This document shows, in pieces, positions 26,831 through 38,813 of a stretch of 64,000 bases of DNA. The stretch is from NCBI GenBank assembly GCA_903930435.1, contig CAIYYN010000065.1, forward strand, positions 1-64,000, read 5' to 3'. This DNA comes from an uncultured Hyphomicrobiales bacterium (GTDB lineage: Bacteria > Pseudomonadota > Alphaproteobacteria > Rhizobiales > Ancalomicrobiaceae). A model generated the notes under the pieces. The model was given only the letters and a program-made list of their open reading frames with translations. It was not told where the DNA came from and did no database searches. Each line of letters starts with the position of its first letter. The stretch's first letter is position 1. The translations under genes and the position numbers were made by a program.

Positions 26831-27091
26831 TTGAAACGGCAAACAAAAAATACATACCAACGAGTAAAAACCGACGCCGTCTTCAATGCGCTGATTTCCA
26901 ATGTCGACGATCACCTCCGCAATCACGGTTTCCTATGGCTGGGAAAAGCGGGCTGGTCTCTCTCGCCGGCATACGACCTTAATCCAGTTCCGACCGATCT
27001 CAAGGCGCCGGTGCTAACGACGAACATCGATCTCGACGAGGGCACCTGTTCGCTTGATGTACTGGAGGCAGAAGTGGTCTCACTGATTTGA
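26831..27091 (+). pseudogene. HipA-like kinase fragment
   Basis: About 85 residues matching the C-terminal lobe of HipA serine kinases (toxins of type II toxin-antitoxin pairs). The catalytic loop NALISNVDDHLRNHGF and the following LSPAYDLNPVP are plain, but the N-terminal ATP-binding part is missing and the frame stops soon after the TTNIDLDEG block. It begins with TTG and has no ribosome site. No HipB partner is present. A decayed remnant between the integrase and the IS3 scrap. Confidence 0.8.
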
Positions 27092-27130
27092 ACAGTCAGG
27101 GCCGGTTCGTTAAGTGGATTCCCGCCTCAT

Positions 27131-27390
27131 TCATGCCGCCGCGACGAGCGGCATGTTGTTGAAGTAGGCCTGATCCGGAGCCCGCCGGTCAAGACTCGAG
27201 TGAGGCCGTGAACCGTTGTACCAGCCGAGATAGCGGCCGAACGAGGCGCCGGCCTCGGCGACCGTGGCGTATGCGCGGAGGTAGACCTCCTCGTATTTGA
27301 CTGACCACCAGAGCCGTGCCGACGAAGAAGTTTGTCCCGCCAAGACCCCTTGCCGTCCATGCTGATCGCGACACCTGCGTCGATCTGCCG
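27131..27390 (-). pseudogene. IS3-family transposase remnant (OrfB 3' end)
   Basis: The last part of an IS3-family OrfB integrase-type transposase. One frame gives AISMDGKGSWRDK; after a shift of one or two bases near 27320 another gives VKYEEVYLRAYATV and then YNGSRPHSSLDRRAPDQAYFN, the standard C-terminus with the catalytic glutamate region damaged by the frameshift. The upstream two thirds of the transposase and OrfA are absent. It marks an old rearrangement between the integrase block and the ATPase operon. Confidence 0.85.
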
Positions 27391-27487
27391 GCCCGCAGCG
27401 CCGCCCAGCTTGATCCGGTGGTTGCGCTGGCGCGTGACTAGAGCCCTGCTCCATCCCGTAGCATCGGACCATCGCAAACCGGATTGA

Positions 27488-29471
<1,984 letters not shown>

Positions 29472-29475
<4 letters not shown>

Positions 29476-29765
29476 CCGATGAACCACCGGTCCCGCTTCC
29501 CGATGACCCGATGGTGCAGAACACGCGCCGGATCAGCAAGCGTGAGGCTGACTGGCAGCGCGAAGGTGAGCCGCCGGTCGGACGGCGGCTGGCGCAAATC
29601 GGGGTTCTCGGCTGGATCGTGGTGGCACCGATCCTCATAGGTTTAGGCTTGGGACGTTGGCTCGATGGTCATTATGGCAGCGGTCTGTTCTGGACGGCTC
29701 CGCTCATCATGCTCGGAGCGGTGTTTGGCGCATGGTCGGCCTGGGTCTGGATACAACGCGCATGA
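29472..29765 (+). CDS. atpQ: N-type ATPase accessory protein AtpQ (AtpI-like)
   Basis: A 97-residue protein with a hydrophilic N-terminus and two membrane helices (about 45-65 and 72-93) carrying the GLGLGRWLDGHYGS turn seen in AtpI-family proteins. AtpI helps assemble c-rings in ordinary ATP synthases; AtpQ occupies the same position in N-ATPase operons and is presumed to do likewise or to help ion uptake. It overlaps its neighbours on both sides by four bases. Confidence 0.85.
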
Positions 29766-30067
29766 GTTCGATGTCGCCGAGCGGCTTTCACTTCTGGCCG
29801 GATCTGCCGCAACTGATTGGCTGGATCGGTCTGGGGGCCGTTGTCGGTACCTTCTATTTCCGCGCCCTGTTGCGCACGACCCTGTGGCTCACCGAGGCTG
29901 GCCATGGGGCAGCAACGGCGGTGTTGACGATCGCCCGGCTCGGCCTGCTGGTCGGATCGCTCGTCGCTGCAACTTTGGTGGGTCCAGTGCCGTTGCTCGC
30001 CACTGCGCTCGGGATTCTGTTCGCCAAGATCGTCATTGTCCGGCACGTCAGGGGAACCAGACCATGA
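29762..30067 (+). CDS. atpR: N-type ATPase accessory membrane protein AtpR
   Basis: A 101-residue protein with three membrane helices, in the position always held by AtpR in N-ATPase operons. The first helix has GWIGLGAVVGTFYFRALLR, with the small-residue pattern typical of the family. Its function is not settled; an AtpQ-AtpR complex in ring assembly or ion handling has been proposed. ATG at 29762 forms an ATGA overlap with the atpQ stop; longer upstream frames are shadows of atpQ. Confidence 0.82.
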   Translation: MSSMSPSGFHFWPDLPQLIGWIGLGAVVGTFYFRALLRTTLWLTEAGHGAATAVLTIARLGLLVGSLVAATLVGPVPLLATALGILFAKIVIVRHVRGTRP

Positions 30068-30768
30068 TCTCGCCGCTTGCCAGCACACCGTTGTTTCACC
30101 TCGGCCCGGTGCCGATCACGCAGGGCGTCGTTACCACTTGGGGGATCATGCTGGTCCTCATCGCCGGCAGCGCCTTCGTAACCCGGCACCTGACCCTCGC
30201 GCCATCGAAGCTGCAGTCCGTTTTCGAACTCCTCGTCGAGACGGTGGACAACCAGGTCCGCGAGACCATGGCAGTGCCGCCTGCGCCCTATCGCGCCTTC
30301 AACGGCACGTTGTTCGTCTTCATTTTCGTCGCCAACTGGAGTTCGCTGATCCCCGGCGTCGAACCGCCGACAGCCCATCTGGAGACTGATGCAGCCCTTG
30401 CCTTGCTGGTGTTCCTGGCGGTGATCTGGTTCGGCGTGCGCGCCGGCGGCGTCGGTGGGTATCTCAAGACCTTCGCGACGCCGAGCCCGATCATGATCCC
30501 GCTCAATATCCTGGAGAGCATCACCCGCACCTTCTCGCTGTTCATTCGCCTGTTCGGCAATGTCATGAGCGGCGTGTTCATGATCGCCATCGTTCTGTCG
30601 CTTGCCGGCCTGTTCGTACCGGTTCCCCTGATGGCGCTTGATATGCTGATCGGCGCGATCCAGGCCTACATCTTCGCCGTCCTGGCGATGGTGTTCATCT
30701 CGGGCGCCGTTGGAACCCGGCTGGCTCCCGCCCCTCCCACTCCGGTCACAGGAAAGGGTACGCCATGA
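30064..30768 (+). CDS. atpB: N-type ATPase subunit a
   Basis: Membrane stator subunit that forms the ion half-channels against the c-ring. 234 residues, five or six helices. The conserved penultimate helix NVMSGVFM is preceded by TRTFSLFIRLFGN, which contains the essential stator arginine. The ATGA overlap with atpR fixes the start at 30064; a longer open frame upstream is a shadow. Confidence 0.93.
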   Translation: MISPLASTPLFHLGPVPITQGVVTTWGIMLVLIAGSAFVTRHLTLAPSKLQSVFELLVETVDNQVRETMAVPPAPYRAFNGTLFVFIFVANWSSLIPGVEPPTAHLETDAALALLVFLAVIWFGVRAGGVGGYLKTFATPSPIMIPLNILESITRTFSLFIRLFGNVMSGVFMIAIVLSLAGLFVPVPLMALDMLIGAIQAYIFAVLAMVFISGAVGTRLAPAPPTPVTGKGTP

Positions 30769-31010
30769 ACTGGCTGGCTTTAGGCAGCATTTTCTCGGCG
30801 GCAATCGCCGTGTCATTCGGTGCGATTGGCCCGGCTCTCGCCGAAGGCCGCGCGGTTGCAGCCGCCATGGACGCGATTGCCCGGCAGCCTGAATCGGCCG
30901 CCACCATTTCGCGCACGCTGTTCGTCGGCCTTGCGATGATCGAGACCATGGCCATCTATTGTCTGGTCGTCGCGCTGCTGCTCCTCTTCGCCAATCCGTT
31001 GCTGAAGTGA
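30765..31010 (+). CDS. atpE: N-type ATPase subunit c
   Basis: Rotor ring subunit, 81 residues forming a two-helix hairpin with the RQPE loop at 40-43. The ion-binding glutamate of helix 2 is E60 in MIETMAIY, followed by T61 and Y65, residues that in sodium-binding rings help coordinate the ion. Helix 1 has E27 (GPALAEG) where sodium rings such as Ilyobacter have glutamine, so each binding site has two carboxylates, a pattern known from some N-ATPases. Whether it moves protons or sodium cannot be decided by reading. Overlaps atpB by four bases. Confidence 0.92.
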   Translation: MNWLALGSIFSAAIAVSFGAIGPALAEGRAVAAAMDAIARQPESAATISRTLFVGLAMIETMAIYCLVVALLLLFANPLLK

Positions 31011-31014
31011 CGCC

Positions 31015-31758
31015 ATGACATTCGATTGGTGGACGCTCGGCCTGCAGACGATCAATGTCATCGTCCTCATCTGGTTGCTGCAGCGGTTCTTCTGGCACCC
31101 GATCGCGGGGATAATCACCGCACGGCGGGCGCTCGCCGACAAGACGCTGGTCGACGCAAAGGCGTCATCGTTGAAGGCCGCCGCCGCGCTTGCCGAGATC
31201 GCCAGCACGCGCGCCGGTTTTGCGGCTGAACGCGCGGCGATCCAGTCGGCGGCGCACGCTGATGCCGCAAAGATACGGTCGAGCCAGTTGGCCGAAGCCG
31301 CTAAACAGGTGACCGCGCTCGAAGCCGCCGCCAAGGCCCGGATCGCCGCCGAAAGTGAGGCCGATGCAAAGGCCTGGGGCCAGCGCTCCGGTGTTCTCGC
31401 CGTCGAGATCGCACGTCGGCTGGCGTCGCGGCTCGACGGACCGCAGGTCAAGCGGGTGTTTCTGGACTGGCTGGTGGCGGCCATTGCCGCCCTTCCGGAG
31501 GAAACGCGGCAGACGGCCAGGGCGAAAACGACGCCCTTCGACGCGGTGAGCGCGACGCCGCTCGATGCGACAGAGCAGGCTCACGCCAGCCAAACAATCG
31601 GCGCGGCCTTTGGTGGTCCGGTGTCCGTCACCTATTCAACCGATCCGAACCTGATCGCGGGACTTGAGCTGCGCGGCGATCATCTCACGGTTGGCAACAG
31701 CTGGCAGGCGGATCTAATCAAGATCCAGGCGGAGCTTCAGCATGAACGGCACGCCTGA
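31015..31758 (+). CDS. atpF: N-type ATPase subunit b (long form with delta-like C-terminus)
   Basis: Peripheral-stalk subunit of 247 residues, longer than a normal b subunit. One N-terminal helix ([14 protein letters not shown]) is followed by a long alanine-rich coiled coil to about residue 160 and then a globular tail with [13 protein letters not shown], which resembles the end of the delta subunit. The operon has no separate delta gene, so this chain presumably supplies the connection to F1. It starts four bases after atpE and overlaps atpA by 17 bp. Confidence 0.9.
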   Translation: MTFDWWTLGLQTINVIVLIWLLQRFFWHPIAGIITARRALADKTLVDAKASSLKAAAALAEIASTRAGFAAERAAIQSAAHADAAKIRSSQLAEAAKQVTALEAAAKARIAAESEADAKAWGQRSGVLAVEIARRLASRLDGPQVKRVFLDWLVAAIAALPEETRQTARAKTTPFDAVSATPLDATEQAHASQTIGAAFGGPVSVTYSTDPNLIAGLELRGDHLTVGNSWQADLIKIQAELQHERHA

Positions 31759-33325
31759 TCCTCAGACCGAGGTTGATAGCCCGGCCTTCGCCGAGACCTG
31801 GGCCAAATCTGCTAAGGCAAGGCTCGCTGCAACATCACTCGGGGCCGAAGCGCTGGATATCGGCCGTGTGGAACATGCCGCCGATGGCATCGCCCTTGTG
31901 TCAGGACTGCCGCGCGTCAGCCTCGACGAGTTATTGAAATTCAGTCGCGGACAATTCGGCTTCGCTCAAACGCTTGATGCAGATCGCATCGGCTGTGTGC
32001 TTTTCGATGACGGCGATGGCGTCGAGGCCGGCGACACGGTCCGGGGCACGGGCGAGGTGGTGCGCGTGCCCGTGGGGCCGGCGCTGCTTGGTCGCGTCGT
32101 CGATCCGCTCGGCCGCCCGCTTGATGGCAAGGGGCCGATCGCGTCGGATCAACGCGATCCGATCGAGCGCCCGGCACCCGAAATCGTCGACCGGGATCTG
32201 GTCGTCCAGCCAGTGCAGACCGGGCTCGTGGTCATCGACGCGCTGTTCGCGCTGGGACGAGGCCAGCGCGAGTTGATCATTGGCGACCGTGCCATCGGCA
32301 AGACCACGATTGGCATCGACACGATCATCAACCAACGCTCCAGCGATATCATCTGCATCTATGTCGCAATCGGGCAGAAGAGTTCCAGCGTACGCCGGGC
32401 CGTCGATGCGATCCTGTCGGCAGGCGCCGCCGATCGCTGCATCATTATCGTGGCGAGCGCGGCCAGTGCCCCGGGCCTGCAATGGATCGCTCCCTTTGCC
32501 GGCATGACCATGGCAGAATATTTTCGCGACCGGGGTCAGCACGCGCTGATCGTGATCGATGATCTCTCGAAACACGCGGCCACTCATCGGGAGATCGCGC
32601 TCCTGACCCGACAGTCGCCGGGGCGCGAGGCCTATCCGGGCGATGTGTTCTATGTCCATGCCCGATTGCTGGAGCGGGCATCTAAACTGTCCAAGGCCAA
32701 GGGTGGCGGATCGCTGACGGCGCTGCCGATCGCGGAGACCGATGCCGGCAACCTCAGCGCCTATATCCCGACCAATCTGATCTCGATCACCGATGGCCAG
32801 ATCGTGCTGGATACCAAGCTGTTTTACCAGGGCCAGAAACCGGCGGTGGACGTGGGCACCAGCGTCAGCCGTGTCGGCGGCAAGACCCAAGCCAAAGCAT
32901 TGCGCGATGTGGCCGATACGCTCAGGCTCGACTATGCGCAGTTCCTCGAACTGGAAGCCTTCACCCGTTTCGGTGGCATGCCTGATCAGCGTGTGAAACA
33001 GCAACTCACCCGAGGGGCCCGCATTCGCGCCATCCTGGAACAGCCGCAACAATCGCCGCTGCGCCTCGTCGACGAGATCGCGCTCGTGCTCGCTGTGCAG
33101 TCCGGGCTGCTTGATCCGGTCCCGGTTGCCGCAGTGGTGGCCTTTCGGCAGGGATTGGCCGAGGCGCTCGATGCGGAGGCCGCCGATGTGGTTCGAACCG
33201 TTCAAGAAGCGGGAGAGCTCGACGACAAGGGCAAGGAAACGCTGGTGACCGTCCTCAAGGCACTTGCCCGGAAAGTAGTACCCGCTCCAACCGCCTCCGA
33301 ACCCGCGACGGCGACAAAGCCATGA
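31742..33325 (+). CDS. atpA: N-type ATPase subunit alpha
   Basis: Nucleotide-binding, non-catalytic subunit of F1. The P-loop GDRAIGKTT, the [10 protein letters not shown] strand, and the arginine-finger region [10 protein letters not shown] are all present in a chain of 527 residues. The C-terminal helical domain is normal. It overlaps atpF by 17 bp and atpG by four bases. Confidence 0.95.
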   Translation: MNGTPDPQTEVDSPAFAETWAKSAKARLAATSLGAEALDIGRVEHAADGIALVSGLPRVSLDELLKFSRGQFGFAQTLDADRIGCVLFDDGDGVEAGDTVRGTGEVVRVPVGPALLGRVVDPLGRPLDGKGPIASDQRDPIERPAPEIVDRDLVVQPVQTGLVVIDALFALGRGQRELIIGDRAIGKTTIGIDTIINQRSSDIICIYVAIGQKSSSVRRAVDAILSAGAADRCIIIVASAASAPGLQWIAPFAGMTMAEYFRDRGQHALIVIDDLSKHAATHREIALLTRQSPGREAYPGDVFYVHARLLERASKLSKAKGGGSLTALPIAETDAGNLSAYIPTNLISITDGQIVLDTKLFYQGQKPAVDVGTSVSRVGGKTQAKALRDVADTLRLDYAQFLELEAFTRFGGMPDQRVKQQLTRGARIRAILEQPQQSPLRLVDEIALVLAVQSGLLDPVPVAAVVAFRQGLAEALDAEAADVVRTVQEAGELDDKGKETLVTVLKALARKVVPAPTASEPATATKP

Positions 33326-34176
33326 CGGAACGGCTGGCAGAAATCACCGACCGCATAGCCGGCATCCATCAACTGGGGTCCGTTGTGAATGCCATGCGCG
33401 GCATCGCAGCCGCCCGTGCCGAACAGGCGCGGACCCAATTGGCTGCCGTTGACAGTTACGCGGCTGTTCTTGCCGCCGCCATCGGGCAGGTCGTCGCCCT
33501 CGCTCCAGTCGCCCCCATTCCCGCCGATCGCCGCCCGCCCCGGCTGGCGCTGGTCCTGTTCTGCGCCGAACAGGGGTTTGCCGGCGCCTTCAGCGCGCGC
33601 GTGCTCGACGCGGCCGGTCCGGATCTGAAGACGGCCGAACTCTTCCTCGTGGGCACACGCGGGCGTATCGCGATCGCGGAAAGGGACATGGAGGCGGGCT
33701 GGACGACAGCGATGCCGTCCCATTCGCCGGGCGTACCCAAGCTCGCCGACACGATTGCCACAGCGCTCTACAAGAGGATCGCCAGGGGCAAAATCGGCCA
33801 GTTGGACGCCATCTTCAGCCAATGGACGCCGGGAAAGGGGACCAAAGTCCAGCGCCGCCGACTGTTTCCGGTCGACCTCACCCTGTTTCCGCATCCCGGG
33901 ACTGCAACGCCGCCCCTCATCAATCTACCTTCCGACACATTGTTGCGCTCGCTGACTGCGGACTATCTGCACGCCCAGCTCTGTCGCGCTGCGCTGCATG
34001 CCTTCGCCGCCGAGAATGAAGCGCGCATGCAGGCCATGGCCGCAGCGCGCGGGCAAGTCGAGCGGCAGATGGCATCGCTGCAGGCGCGGCAGCGTCAAGT
34101 GCGACAGGAGGAGATCACGGCAGAAGTGATCGAACTGGCAGCCGGAGAGACTGCCAGCCGTCTCGGAACCGACTGA
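33322..34176 (+). CDS. atpG: N-type ATPase subunit gamma
   Basis: Central shaft subunit, 284 residues. The N-terminal helix [31 protein letters not shown] and the C-terminal helix [14 protein letters not shown] form the coiled-coil shaft; the middle is a divergent Rossmann-like part, as usual in N-ATPases. Last gene of the operon; it converges with the P-type ATPase gene 46 bp downstream. No strong terminator is seen between them. Confidence 0.9.
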   Translation: MTERLAEITDRIAGIHQLGSVVNAMRGIAAARAEQARTQLAAVDSYAAVLAAAIGQVVALAPVAPIPADRRPPRLALVLFCAEQGFAGAFSARVLDAAGPDLKTAELFLVGTRGRIAIAERDMEAGWTTAMPSHSPGVPKLADTIATALYKRIARGKIGQLDAIFSQWTPGKGTKVQRRRLFPVDLTLFPHPGTATPPLINLPSDTLLRSLTADYLHAQLCRAALHAFAAENEARMQAMAAARGQVERQMASLQARQRQVRQEEITAEVIELAAGETASRLGTD

Positions 34177-34222
34177 ACTCGGCATTGGCCGCAACGTCCG
34201 ATGACCAACGTCGCGAGACGGT

Positions 34223-36574
34223 TCAGTCAATCCCTAACCGCCGGAACGCCTGCTGCCTGATCCAGCCAAGCAGGACTGCGAAGAGACCCGAACCCAGGAG
34301 TATCGCCAATATCAGGGCAGCGGAGATCGGTTCCATCGCAATACCAATCATTGCGAGGGCCGAGGCGATCACGATATCGATGACCGATGAACCCGCCAGC
34401 CAGAGGCTTGGTCGGGGGCTCCAGAGAGTGGGGCGACTTCGGATCGCGTAGATCATCGCCTGACTACCGAAAACGAGGGTTACAAAGGACAACGTCTGCA
34501 GGGCTGGCAACGGCAGATGCAAGACGAAAACGCCCATCGCCAGCACGCCAGAGCAAAATCCGAGGAGCGCAAGACCCAAGACAAAGCCAACAATCGTCAA
34601 CCGACCGATCCGCCAGACGTTTGGTCGCGGCGATGCGATCACGGTGTCGGTCGTCAGTGACATGGCGAGAAAATCTCCTGCGATCATCACAATCACCATC
34701 AATCGCGGCGTCAGGATCGCCCCGCCGGTCATGGCAAGGCCAACGAGCAGGAAGAGGACCGTGACGATCTTCTTGGTGATCGAGTTGACGGTGTAAGTCT
34801 GAATGCGCTGGAAAGTCGTCCGCCCCTCCCGCACGGCCGCGAGGATGCCGGAGAGGCCGGGTTCCGTCAGCACCATGCCGGCAGCCGATTTGGCGACATC
34901 GGTGGCAGTCGACACCGCGATCCCGATCTGCGCCTGGCGCAGCGCAGGCGCATCATTGACGCCGTCGCCGCACATGCCGACGGTCAGACCGGCGGACTGG
35001 AACATTTTGACAAGTTTGAATTTCTCTTCCGGCAGAACGCCGGCGAAGATCGGATAGGATGCTGGCTGCACAGTCCTGGACAAAGCGTCGGGAGGACAAA
35101 TTTCCCCCGTCAGTCCGACCTCATTGGCAACGATCCGAGCGGTGGTCGGCGCATCCCCGGTGACCATGACCGTGCGCACACCAAGCTGGTGGAGATCACG
35201 GATCAGGGCGGCGGAATCGGCACGGGGCGGATCGCTGAGCGCAATCAGCCCGATGAGCTTGAGGTGGCCTTCCGGCCCGGCCACCACTGCCAGCACCCGC
35301 AAGCCCTCGCTTTCGAGCGCCTTAGCCGCGGTCGCCGCGTCCGGTTCGGGCGGCGCGAGAGCACTGACTACCGTGAAGGCTCCCTTGACGATGCGCATGC
35401 GTGCGCCTTGCGCGTCGGTTGCTGTCGCCTCGGACATCTTCACGGCCGGGTCGAACGGCACGAATGCGATCAGTCTGGGTACATCGCTTGCCGGATTTCC
35501 GACGGCGGAGCGAATGGCACTGTCGACAGGGTCTTGTCCGCCTTCTGAGCTGGCGAGTGCTGCCAAACTCAACACCCGGGCCGTCTCAACTCCAGCTACG
35601 GGATGGACGCTTGCGACGGCAAGACGGTTCTGGGTCAGCGTCCCGGTCTTGTCGACGCAAAGTACCGCCATTGTCCCGGCTTCATCGACAGCCGAGAGCC
35701 GCGTCGGCAGCACGCCGACTTTTGCCAATGCCTTCGCACCGATGGCCGCGGCCAATGTGAATGTGGCCGGAAGCGCAACCGGGATGGACCCGAGCACCGC
35801 CGTCAGCAGCAAGGGCACGATCGCGGATAGCGGAAGATGCATCGTCGAGGCCGTGATCGCCAGCACGACGATGAAGGCAAGGGCAAAGACGACGAGGTTG
35901 CGCACAACGCTTACAACCGCCGTTTGCTGCGAGCTCACGGCCTGTGCAGTGAGTGTGAGTTCGGCACTCCGGCCGAATTTGGTGCGGATGCCCGTGGAGG
36001 TGACTTCGGCTATCGCTTCGCCCCGTCTGACCAGAGTGCCGGCGAACGTCTGCGCGCCGGACGAGGCTTCGACGGCGAGCGATTCCCCCGTCAGCATCGA
36101 TTGATCCAACAGCAGTTTGCCGGAGACAATCCGGGCGTCTGCGGCGACGATCCCGCCGAGCGAGAGCTTGATGATGTCTCCGGGAACGACGTCCGTCGCC
36201 AGGGCGATCCGCCATTCGCCGTCACGCCGCACGGAAACAGTCTGGGCCAGCCGGGACTTCAGTGCCTTGAGCACGCCCTGGGCGCGCCCCGCCTGCACCA
36301 GGGAGATGATCGCATTGAAGAGCAGGAGCGCCGCGATGATACCCGCCTCGGCAAATTTCTGCAGACAGAGTTCGAGCACGATCGCCGCTTCGAGCATCCA
36401 GGGAACCGGTGACCATACTTTCTCAAGGACAAGCTGCCATTGCGATGGCGTTGCCTCGGTCACCGTATTGACCCCGAACCGAGCGAGGCGCGTGCCGGCC
36501 TCAGCCATGGTCAGCCCGGACGGTTCGTCGAGTGGCGGATTTTGGGCTGACGAGTGGGCCGAATCGGCAATCAT
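34223..36574 (-). CDS. P-type proton-translocating ATPase (P3A-like)
   Basis: A cation-pumping P-type ATPase related to plasma-membrane proton pumps. Order: two N-terminal helices, actuator domain with SMLTGES, helix M4 with GSIPVALPATFTLA, phosphorylation site D308 in DKTGTLTQN, hinge GDGVNDAPAL, and a C-terminal helical block. Length 783 fits the short bacterial P3A group with no large regulatory tail. ATG at 36574 follows TAGGGT at suitable spacing. It faces the N-ATPase operon tail to tail. Both would consume ATP to expel cations, which suggests a role under acid or low-respiration stress. Magnesium transport (MgtA-like) is less likely from the M4 sequence. Confidence 0.87.
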   Translation of the reverse strand: MIADSAHSSAQNPPLDEPSGLTMAEAGTRLARFGVNTVTEATPSQWQLVLEKVWSPVPWMLEAAIVLELCLQKFAEAGIIAALLLFNAIISLVQAGRAQGVLKALKSRLAQTVSVRRDGEWRIALATDVVPGDIIKLSLGGIVAADARIVSGKLLLDQSMLTGESLAVEASSGAQTFAGTLVRRGEAIAEVTSTGIRTKFGRSAELTLTAQAVSSQQTAVVSVVRNLVVFALAFIVVLAITASTMHLPLSAIVPLLLTAVLGSIPVALPATFTLAAAIGAKALAKVGVLPTRLSAVDEAGTMAVLCVDKTGTLTQNRLAVASVHPVAGVETARVLSLAALASSEGGQDPVDSAIRSAVGNPASDVPRLIAFVPFDPAVKMSEATATDAQGARMRIVKGAFTVVSALAPPEPDAATAAKALESEGLRVLAVVAGPEGHLKLIGLIALSDPPRADSAALIRDLHQLGVRTVMVTGDAPTTARIVANEVGLTGEICPPDALSRTVQPASYPIFAGVLPEEKFKLVKMFQSAGLTVGMCGDGVNDAPALRQAQIGIAVSTATDVAKSAAGMVLTEPGLSGILAAVREGRTTFQRIQTYTVNSITKKIVTVLFLLVGLAMTGGAILTPRLMVIVMIAGDFLAMSLTTDTVIASPRPNVWRIGRLTIVGFVLGLALLGFCSGVLAMGVFVLHLPLPALQTLSFVTLVFGSQAMIYAIRSRPTLWSPRPSLWLAGSSVIDIVIASALAMIGIAMEPISAALILAILLGSGLFAVLLGWIRQQAFRRLGID

Positions 36575-36750
36575 TACGAACCCTAAGATGACGACCGCGA
36601 ACGCGGCAGTCTCGGGATACACTCACCTATGGACCGGTCACCATACGACGACTCCAAAGGCAGCTTTCAGGCCCGATGGCCTCCTGCCGCGGTCGATTCT
36701 GACTCGATCCGCGGCGACACCCGGTCTGGTAGCTTACGCCCCATGCCCCG

Positions 36751-37887
36751 TTAGGCGACCGCATCCGTTGCGAGGACACTTTCCCCCAGTGCCGGATAGT
36801 CCGTGTAGCCATGCGAGCCCCCGCCATAGAGCGTCGCCGGATCCATAATCGCGTTAAGCGGAGCATTTTGGGCAAACCGTTCAACAAGATCGGGATTTGC
36901 GATGAACAGGCGGCCGAACGACACCAGATCGGCACGGCCGCTCGCGATTGCCTCGATCGCCATCTGGCGGTCATAACCGTTGTTGACCATCCACATCCCG
37001 TCAAACCGGCTTCGCAAAGCATCGTAGTCGAATGGCAGGCTGGTGCGCGATCCGCCGGTTTCCCCCTCGACCACATGGAGATAGGCAAGACGAAGCGGGC
37101 TCAGCCTCTCGACCACATGGCTAAACAGGGCCTGCGGATTGCTGTCGTGGGAGTCGCCCGCTGTCGACACCGGCGACAGCCGCACGCCGAGCCGGTCGGA
37201 TCCGATCGCTTCGGCACAGGCGCTCGCCACTTCGAGTATCAATCGCGCGCGGTTCTCGATGGAGCCGCCATATGCGTCGGTTCGATGGTTGGTACCATCG
37301 CGCAAGAAAGCGTCCAGCAGGTAGCCGTGAGCGCCGTGCAACTCCACGCCGTCAAAGCCAGCTTCGATGGCGTGGGCCGACGCATTGCGAAAGTCGGCCA
37401 CGATCCCCGGGATTTCCGATGTTTCAAGTGCGCGCGGCATCGAGACATCGACAAAGCCCTGGCTTGCGAGAAAGGTTTTGGCGTTGGCTCGAATGGCGGA
37501 TGGGCCGACCGGCGCGCGATTGCCCGGCTGGAATTTGGTGTGCGAGATCCGGCCCGTATGCCAAAGCTGCACCACGATTTTACCGCCTCGCGAATGGACC
37601 GCCTCGGTTACCCGCTTCCAGCCCGCAACCTGTTCGTCGCTGTAACAGCCGGGCGTATCCGCATATCCCTGCGCTTCAGGCGAAATTTGCGTGGCCTCCG
37701 CGATGATCAGGCCGGCAGTGGCTCGCTGGGCATAATATTTGACTGCAAATTTCCCTGGTATCAGGCCGGGACCAGCCCGGTTGCGGGTCAACGGTGCCAT
37801 GACAATGCGATTGGCGAGCTTTAGCGACCCCGCCTGCACCGGTTCAAACAAGGCATTGGGTGACTTATTTGGAATTCGATTTTTCAT
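36751..37887 (-). CDS. Old Yellow Enzyme family alkene reductase
   Basis: FMN-dependent NAD(P)H reductase of activated alkenes, nitro compounds or nitrate esters (NemA/OYE class). Starts after KNRIPNKSPNALFEPVQAGSLKLANR in the usual pattern; has LWHTGR, the substrate-binding histidine pair in VELHGAHGYLLDAFL, and the NHRTDAYGGS with IENRAR flavin loop. 378 residues is normal. No regulator is next to it. It follows the BON gene on the same strand, with a 16-bp-stem hairpin between them. Physiological substrate unknown; oxidative or electrophile stress is the usual context. Confidence 0.9.
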   Translation of the reverse strand: MKNRIPNKSPNALFEPVQAGSLKLANRIVMAPLTRNRAGPGLIPGKFAVKYYAQRATAGLIIAEATQISPEAQGYADTPGCYSDEQVAGWKRVTEAVHSRGGKIVVQLWHTGRISHTKFQPGNRAPVGPSAIRANAKTFLASQGFVDVSMPRALETSEIPGIVADFRNASAHAIEAGFDGVELHGAHGYLLDAFLRDGTNHRTDAYGGSIENRARLILEVASACAEAIGSDRLGVRLSPVSTAGDSHDSNPQALFSHVVERLSPLRLAYLHVVEGETGGSRTSLPFDYDALRSRFDGMWMVNNGYDRQMAIEAIASGRADLVSFGRLFIANPDLVERFAQNAPLNAIMDPATLYGGGSHGYTDYPALGESVLATDAVA

Positions 37888-38092
37888 CTGTGTGATCCTC
37901 GTTCGATCGATTTGCCCCAGCAGACCTGTCGATCTGAGACGAGGGGTCGAGAGACCTGACGCAATCAGTCAGAACAGGGCACACTTGCAACACTGACCTC
38001 ATCGGGATTAGATCCAGCGATGAGGCGAGTCTGATTTCATTGAATGAGTGTCTTGGGCCGCTCGACATGCGCAAAACATCCGGTCCTCGCCC

Positions 38093-38136
38093 ACCAACGG
38101 ACATCGCCGCGGACTTGCTGGGCGATGTCCGTTGGT
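38093..38136. terminator. 16-bp-stem hairpin after the BON gene
   Basis: ACCAACGGACATCGCC and its exact reverse complement flank a 12-nt loop, starting 27 bp after the BON stop on the minus strand and about 200 bp before the OYE start. There is no T tract on either strand, so it may be a processing or stabilising hairpin rather than a classical terminator. Confidence 0.55.
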
Positions 38137-38162
38137 TGTCACATCGTTGAAAGAATGTACTT

Positions 38163-38813
38163 TCAAACGATGGCGAGATCGTTTTCGACTGCGGTGGTGC
38201 CGGCAGAAGACCAAGCTGTCGTCTCCGCCAGTTCACGATCATACCAACTCGGCACTGTACCCGTCAGGGTGACCTTGCCCCCATTGGCGCGGACGTGAAC
38301 GGTTTCCTTGTCAAAGAACCACGAGCGCCCCATGGCATTCATGATGTCGTCGCTGAGATTGGCCACATTGACGCGTGGCTTCAGGGTGATGCTGTTGGTC
38401 AGTCCAATAACGCCATGCAGTCCGCGAACATCATGTTCGGCCGCCTCCTGCTGGTAGTGCCATCCAACCTGACCGGTCAATGTCACCCACCCCTTTTCAA
38501 CCTTGGCAATGATCGCATCACGTGGCAGTGCCACGTCCCATGCAATGCAATGGGCCGCGGCGGACGCGATGTCATCGTCTGCGTGGCTTGCGCCGGACGG
38601 GAGACGAACCTCGATCTCCTCAGCCACGGCCTTGACGCCCTTGACGCGCCGCACGGCCTTTTCGGCCGCGAACTTCTGCACATAGCTCTCGACGTGTCCG
38701 GAAAGTGTCACGACACCGGCCTTCGCCGTGACGCCGATATGCCCAGCGGTCACGCTCGGCTCCCAAGCCAGTTCGGACAAAACCAATTTTTGCAGGTCAC
38801 TGTCTGTTGACAT
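38163..38813 (-). CDS. Triple BON-domain protein
   Basis: A 216-residue protein made of three BON domains (about 3-70, 78-145 and 148-215), each with the pattern of a helix, a VTLSGHV-, VTLTGQV- or VTLTGTV-type strand, and a glycine before the second helix. BON domains bind membranes or hydrophobic ligands in periplasmic and stress proteins (OsmY-like), but no signal peptide is visible here, so it is probably cytoplasmic or peripheral. Similar proteins are frequent in alphaproteobacterial stress clusters. Precise role unknown. Confidence 0.85.
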   Translation of the reverse strand: MSTDSDLQKLVLSELAWEPSVTAGHIGVTAKAGVVTLSGHVESYVQKFAAEKAVRRVKGVKAVAEEIEVRLPSGASHADDDIASAAAHCIAWDVALPRDAIIAKVEKGWVTLTGQVGWHYQQEAAEHDVRGLHGVIGLTNSITLKPRVNVANLSDDIMNAMGRSWFFDKETVHVRANGGKVTLTGTVPSWYDRELAETTAWSSAGTTAVENDLAIV

